From: Ignavibacteriales bacterium
GTDB taxonomy: Bacteria > Bacteroidota > Ignavibacteria > Ignavibacteriales > Ignavibacteriaceae
Assembly (NCBI GenBank): GCA_003142915.1
Contig: PLNZ01000132.1
Coordinates: 1-6,091, forward strand
DNA: 6,091 nt
Direction of reading: 5' to 3'
In this document: piece after piece, positions 4,672 through 6,091 of the stretch
Numbering within the stretch: the stretch's first letter is position 1
Layout: the number at the start of each line of letters is the position of its first letter
Made by a program: the position numbers and the translations under genes
Notes under the pieces: model-generated
The model's database searches: none
The model's input: the letters and a program-made list of their open reading frames with translations, nothing else
Told to the model about the DNA's origin: nothing

Positions 4672-5841
4672 ATGGAAACTGCCCTGAAAGAATTTATCGG
4701 TATAGCAGCAAAGACTAATTTCATAAAATTATTCGACAGAGATAATTCTCTTGTCTTAGAATCGGGTGAAAGTTTAGATACGGTTACTGCCGCATACCAG
4801 GCATATGGCAGTTTAAACAGTGAAGGAACCAACGCAATTTTAGTCTGTCATGCTTTAACAGGCAATGCGCATGCGGCAGGAATTATAACTGAAGAAGAAA
4901 TAGAAAATACAAAAGACGAAAAATTACTTTTCAATTATAATAAGATGAATCTTGGCAAGCCCGGCTGGTGGGATTCATTAATTGGCTCCGGTAAAGTTTT
5001 TGATACTGAGAAATATTTTGTAATATGTTCAAACTTCCTGACAAGTTGTTACGGCACTACAGGACCTTCAAGTATTAATCCTCTTAATGGTAAAGAATAC
5101 CGGCTCGACTTCCCTGTTGTTACCGTAAGGGATATGGTTAAAGTTCAATACCGCTTGCTGCAAGTTCTGGGAGTAAAAAAGTTAATAACTATTGCAGGCG
5201 GATCACTTGGTGGAATGCAGGTTCTTGAGTGGGCAATAATGTATCCTGAAATGACGCAATCTATTATTCCTATTGCTACTTCGGCAAAACATTCCCCTTG
5301 GAGCATTGCCCTTAACGAAACCGCCCGTGATGCCATTATAAATGATTCGGAATGGCAAAATGGACAATATATCAATCAACCCCTCAAGGGCTTAAGTCTT
5401 GCAAGAAAAATTGCAATGATAAGTTATCGCAGCAATGTTTCATTTGAAAATAAATTCGGGCGAAGTAGAATCGAAGGGACAAAAAATATCTTTAAAAAGA
5501 GGAACCGTTTCCAGGTTGAAAGTTATTTAGAATACCAGGGCGAAAAACTTGTAAACAGATTCGATGCAAATACTTACCTTTATATCACAAATGCATTGGA
5601 TCTTCACGATGTGAGCTACAACCGCGGTTCATTTGAAGATGTTTTGAAAAGCATAAAGGCAAGATCCTTAAATATCGGCATATCAACAGACATTCTTTAC
5701 CCGGCAAGTGAACAGATTGAGATAGCATCGTTAATACCTGATTCAAGGTATTCGGAAATAAATTCACAATACGGACATGATGCTTTCTTAATAGAATTTG
5801 ATCAATTAAATAAAATTATACACAAATTCCTGAATGAATAA
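4672..5841 (+). CDS. metX: Homoserine O-acetyltransferase
   Basis: This 389-residue alpha/beta-hydrolase-fold enzyme transfers acetyl from acetyl-CoA to homoserine, the committed step of methionine synthesis, and supplies MetY's substrate. Numbered from the ATG at 4672, residues 56-70 (ILVCHALTGNAHAAG) carry the oxyanion region. CYGTTGPSSINP (126-137) is a MetX signature. AGGSLGGMQVLEWA (175-188) contains the nucleophile S178. ISTDILYP (337-344) gives the triad aspartate D340 and QYGHDAFL (366-373) the histidine H369. Family members usually have about 350-390 residues. An upstream in-frame TTG at 4636 would add 12 residues without a ribosome site, whereas the ATG follows TGGA at a seven-base spacing, so I prefer the ATG. 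Some family members use succinyl-CoA; that cannot be excluded by eye. It probably belongs to the riboswitch-controlled metY transcript despite the long spacer. Confidence 0.94.
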   Translation: METALKEFIGIAAKTNFIKLFDRDNSLVLESGESLDTVTAAYQAYGSLNSEGTNAILVCHALTGNAHAAGIITEEEIENTKDEKLLFNYNKMNLGKPGWWDSLIGSGKVFDTEKYFVICSNFLTSCYGTTGPSSINPLNGKEYRLDFPVVTVRDMVKVQYRLLQVLGVKKLITIAGGSLGGMQVLEWAIMYPEMTQSIIPIATSAKHSPWSIALNETARDAIINDSEWQNGQYINQPLKGLSLARKIAMISYRSNVSFENKFGRSRIEGTKNIFKKRNRFQVESYLEYQGEKLVNRFDANTYLYITNALDLHDVSYNRGSFEDVLKSIKARSLNIGISTDILYPASEQIEIASLIPDSRYSEINSQYGHDAFLIEFDQLNKIIHKFLNE

Positions 5842-6091
5842 ATCTACATTAAGGGAAAATAAGTTTTTAATTTCAATCTTAAAATAATCAAGGTTTTCAA
5901 ACTTCATTTTTAAATCGGCACTGGTACCGTCCAGACTAATAGACCAAAACGATAATCCACTATAATACTTACTGATGTGCCATTTCTCACATTAAAAAAA
6001 TTAAGTATTTGAAAGACTATATAGCGTATCTATTTGATTAAGTACCCCAACATACTATAAAACCGCAGCCTTCATTCCAAACCAAAATTAG
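5842..6091. other. AT-rich region after metX, no supported gene
   Basis: I see no clear intrinsic terminator after the metX stop and no convincing gene to the window edge. On the minus strand a frame is open from 5991 down to a stop at 5806-5808 (61 codons plus stop), overlapping the metX end by 36 bases. Its only ATG is at 5907, which leaves 33 residues starting MKFENLDYFKIEIKNLF. The upstream part (SKYYSGLSFWSISLDGTSAD) looks protein-like but has no start codon, so it may be the eroded tail of a gene lying beyond the window, or chance. TATAAT at 5961-5966 has no -35 partner. Confidence 0.4.

Noticed and set aside
5145..5767. Minus-strand open frames within metX
   Set aside because: Shadows of metX with no recognisable protein features.
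1..6091. CRISPR array, transposase, tRNA or rRNA genes
   Set aside because: I saw no regularly spaced repeats, no transposase motifs with flanking terminal repeats, and no tRNA cloverleaf or rRNA-like stretch.

Overview
The window looks like chromosomal DNA from a low-GC member of the Bacteroidota/Ignavibacteriota (FCB) group. Grounds: AT-rich genes with weak or absent Shine-Dalgarno sites, a promoter whose -10 also fits the Bacteroidota TAnnTTTG pattern, and a ProC variant (PRGCTISGL, CACGIAFF) that I associate with that group. The taxonomic call rests on gene and promoter style only, with no marker gene.

Layout, all genes on the + strand. Positions 1-248 hold the 3' end of homoserine kinase (thrB). 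It is followed closely by threonine synthase (thrC, 296-1603) and pyrroline-5-carboxylate reductase (proC, 1630-2445). The gaps are 47 and 26 bases, so this is probably one operon, closed by a long hairpin terminator at 2446-2508. A regulatory region of about 650 bases follows, and then metY (O-acetylhomoserine sulfhydrylase, start at 3103) and metX (homoserine O-acetyltransferase, start at 4672). The last 250 bases hold no convincing gene.

The two operons together form the homoserine branch point. ThrB and ThrC turn homoserine into threonine. MetX acetylates homoserine, and MetY puts sulfur on the product to make homocysteine, the methionine precursor (or methionine directly with methanethiol).

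The notable part is 2566-3025. A good promoter (TTGACA-17-TATATTTG) drives an almost leaderless 33-codon ORF in which nine of eleven consecutive residues are Met or Cys (MAMCLCCMMMC, residues 15-25). Right after it comes a strong intrinsic terminator whose 5' arm can instead pair with GGAAGG inside the ORF. About 50 bases further on is a complete SAM-I (S-box) riboswitch with its own terminator and antiterminator. The metYX operon therefore appears to be gated by two transcription attenuators in series: a translated leader peptide sensing charged Met/Cys tRNA, then an RNA aptamer sensing SAM. The riboswitch is a standard element. The leader-peptide attenuator, and its tandem arrangement with the S box, is the best candidate here for something undescribed.

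The 231-base gap between metY and metX carries two further perfect-arm hairpins of unknown role.
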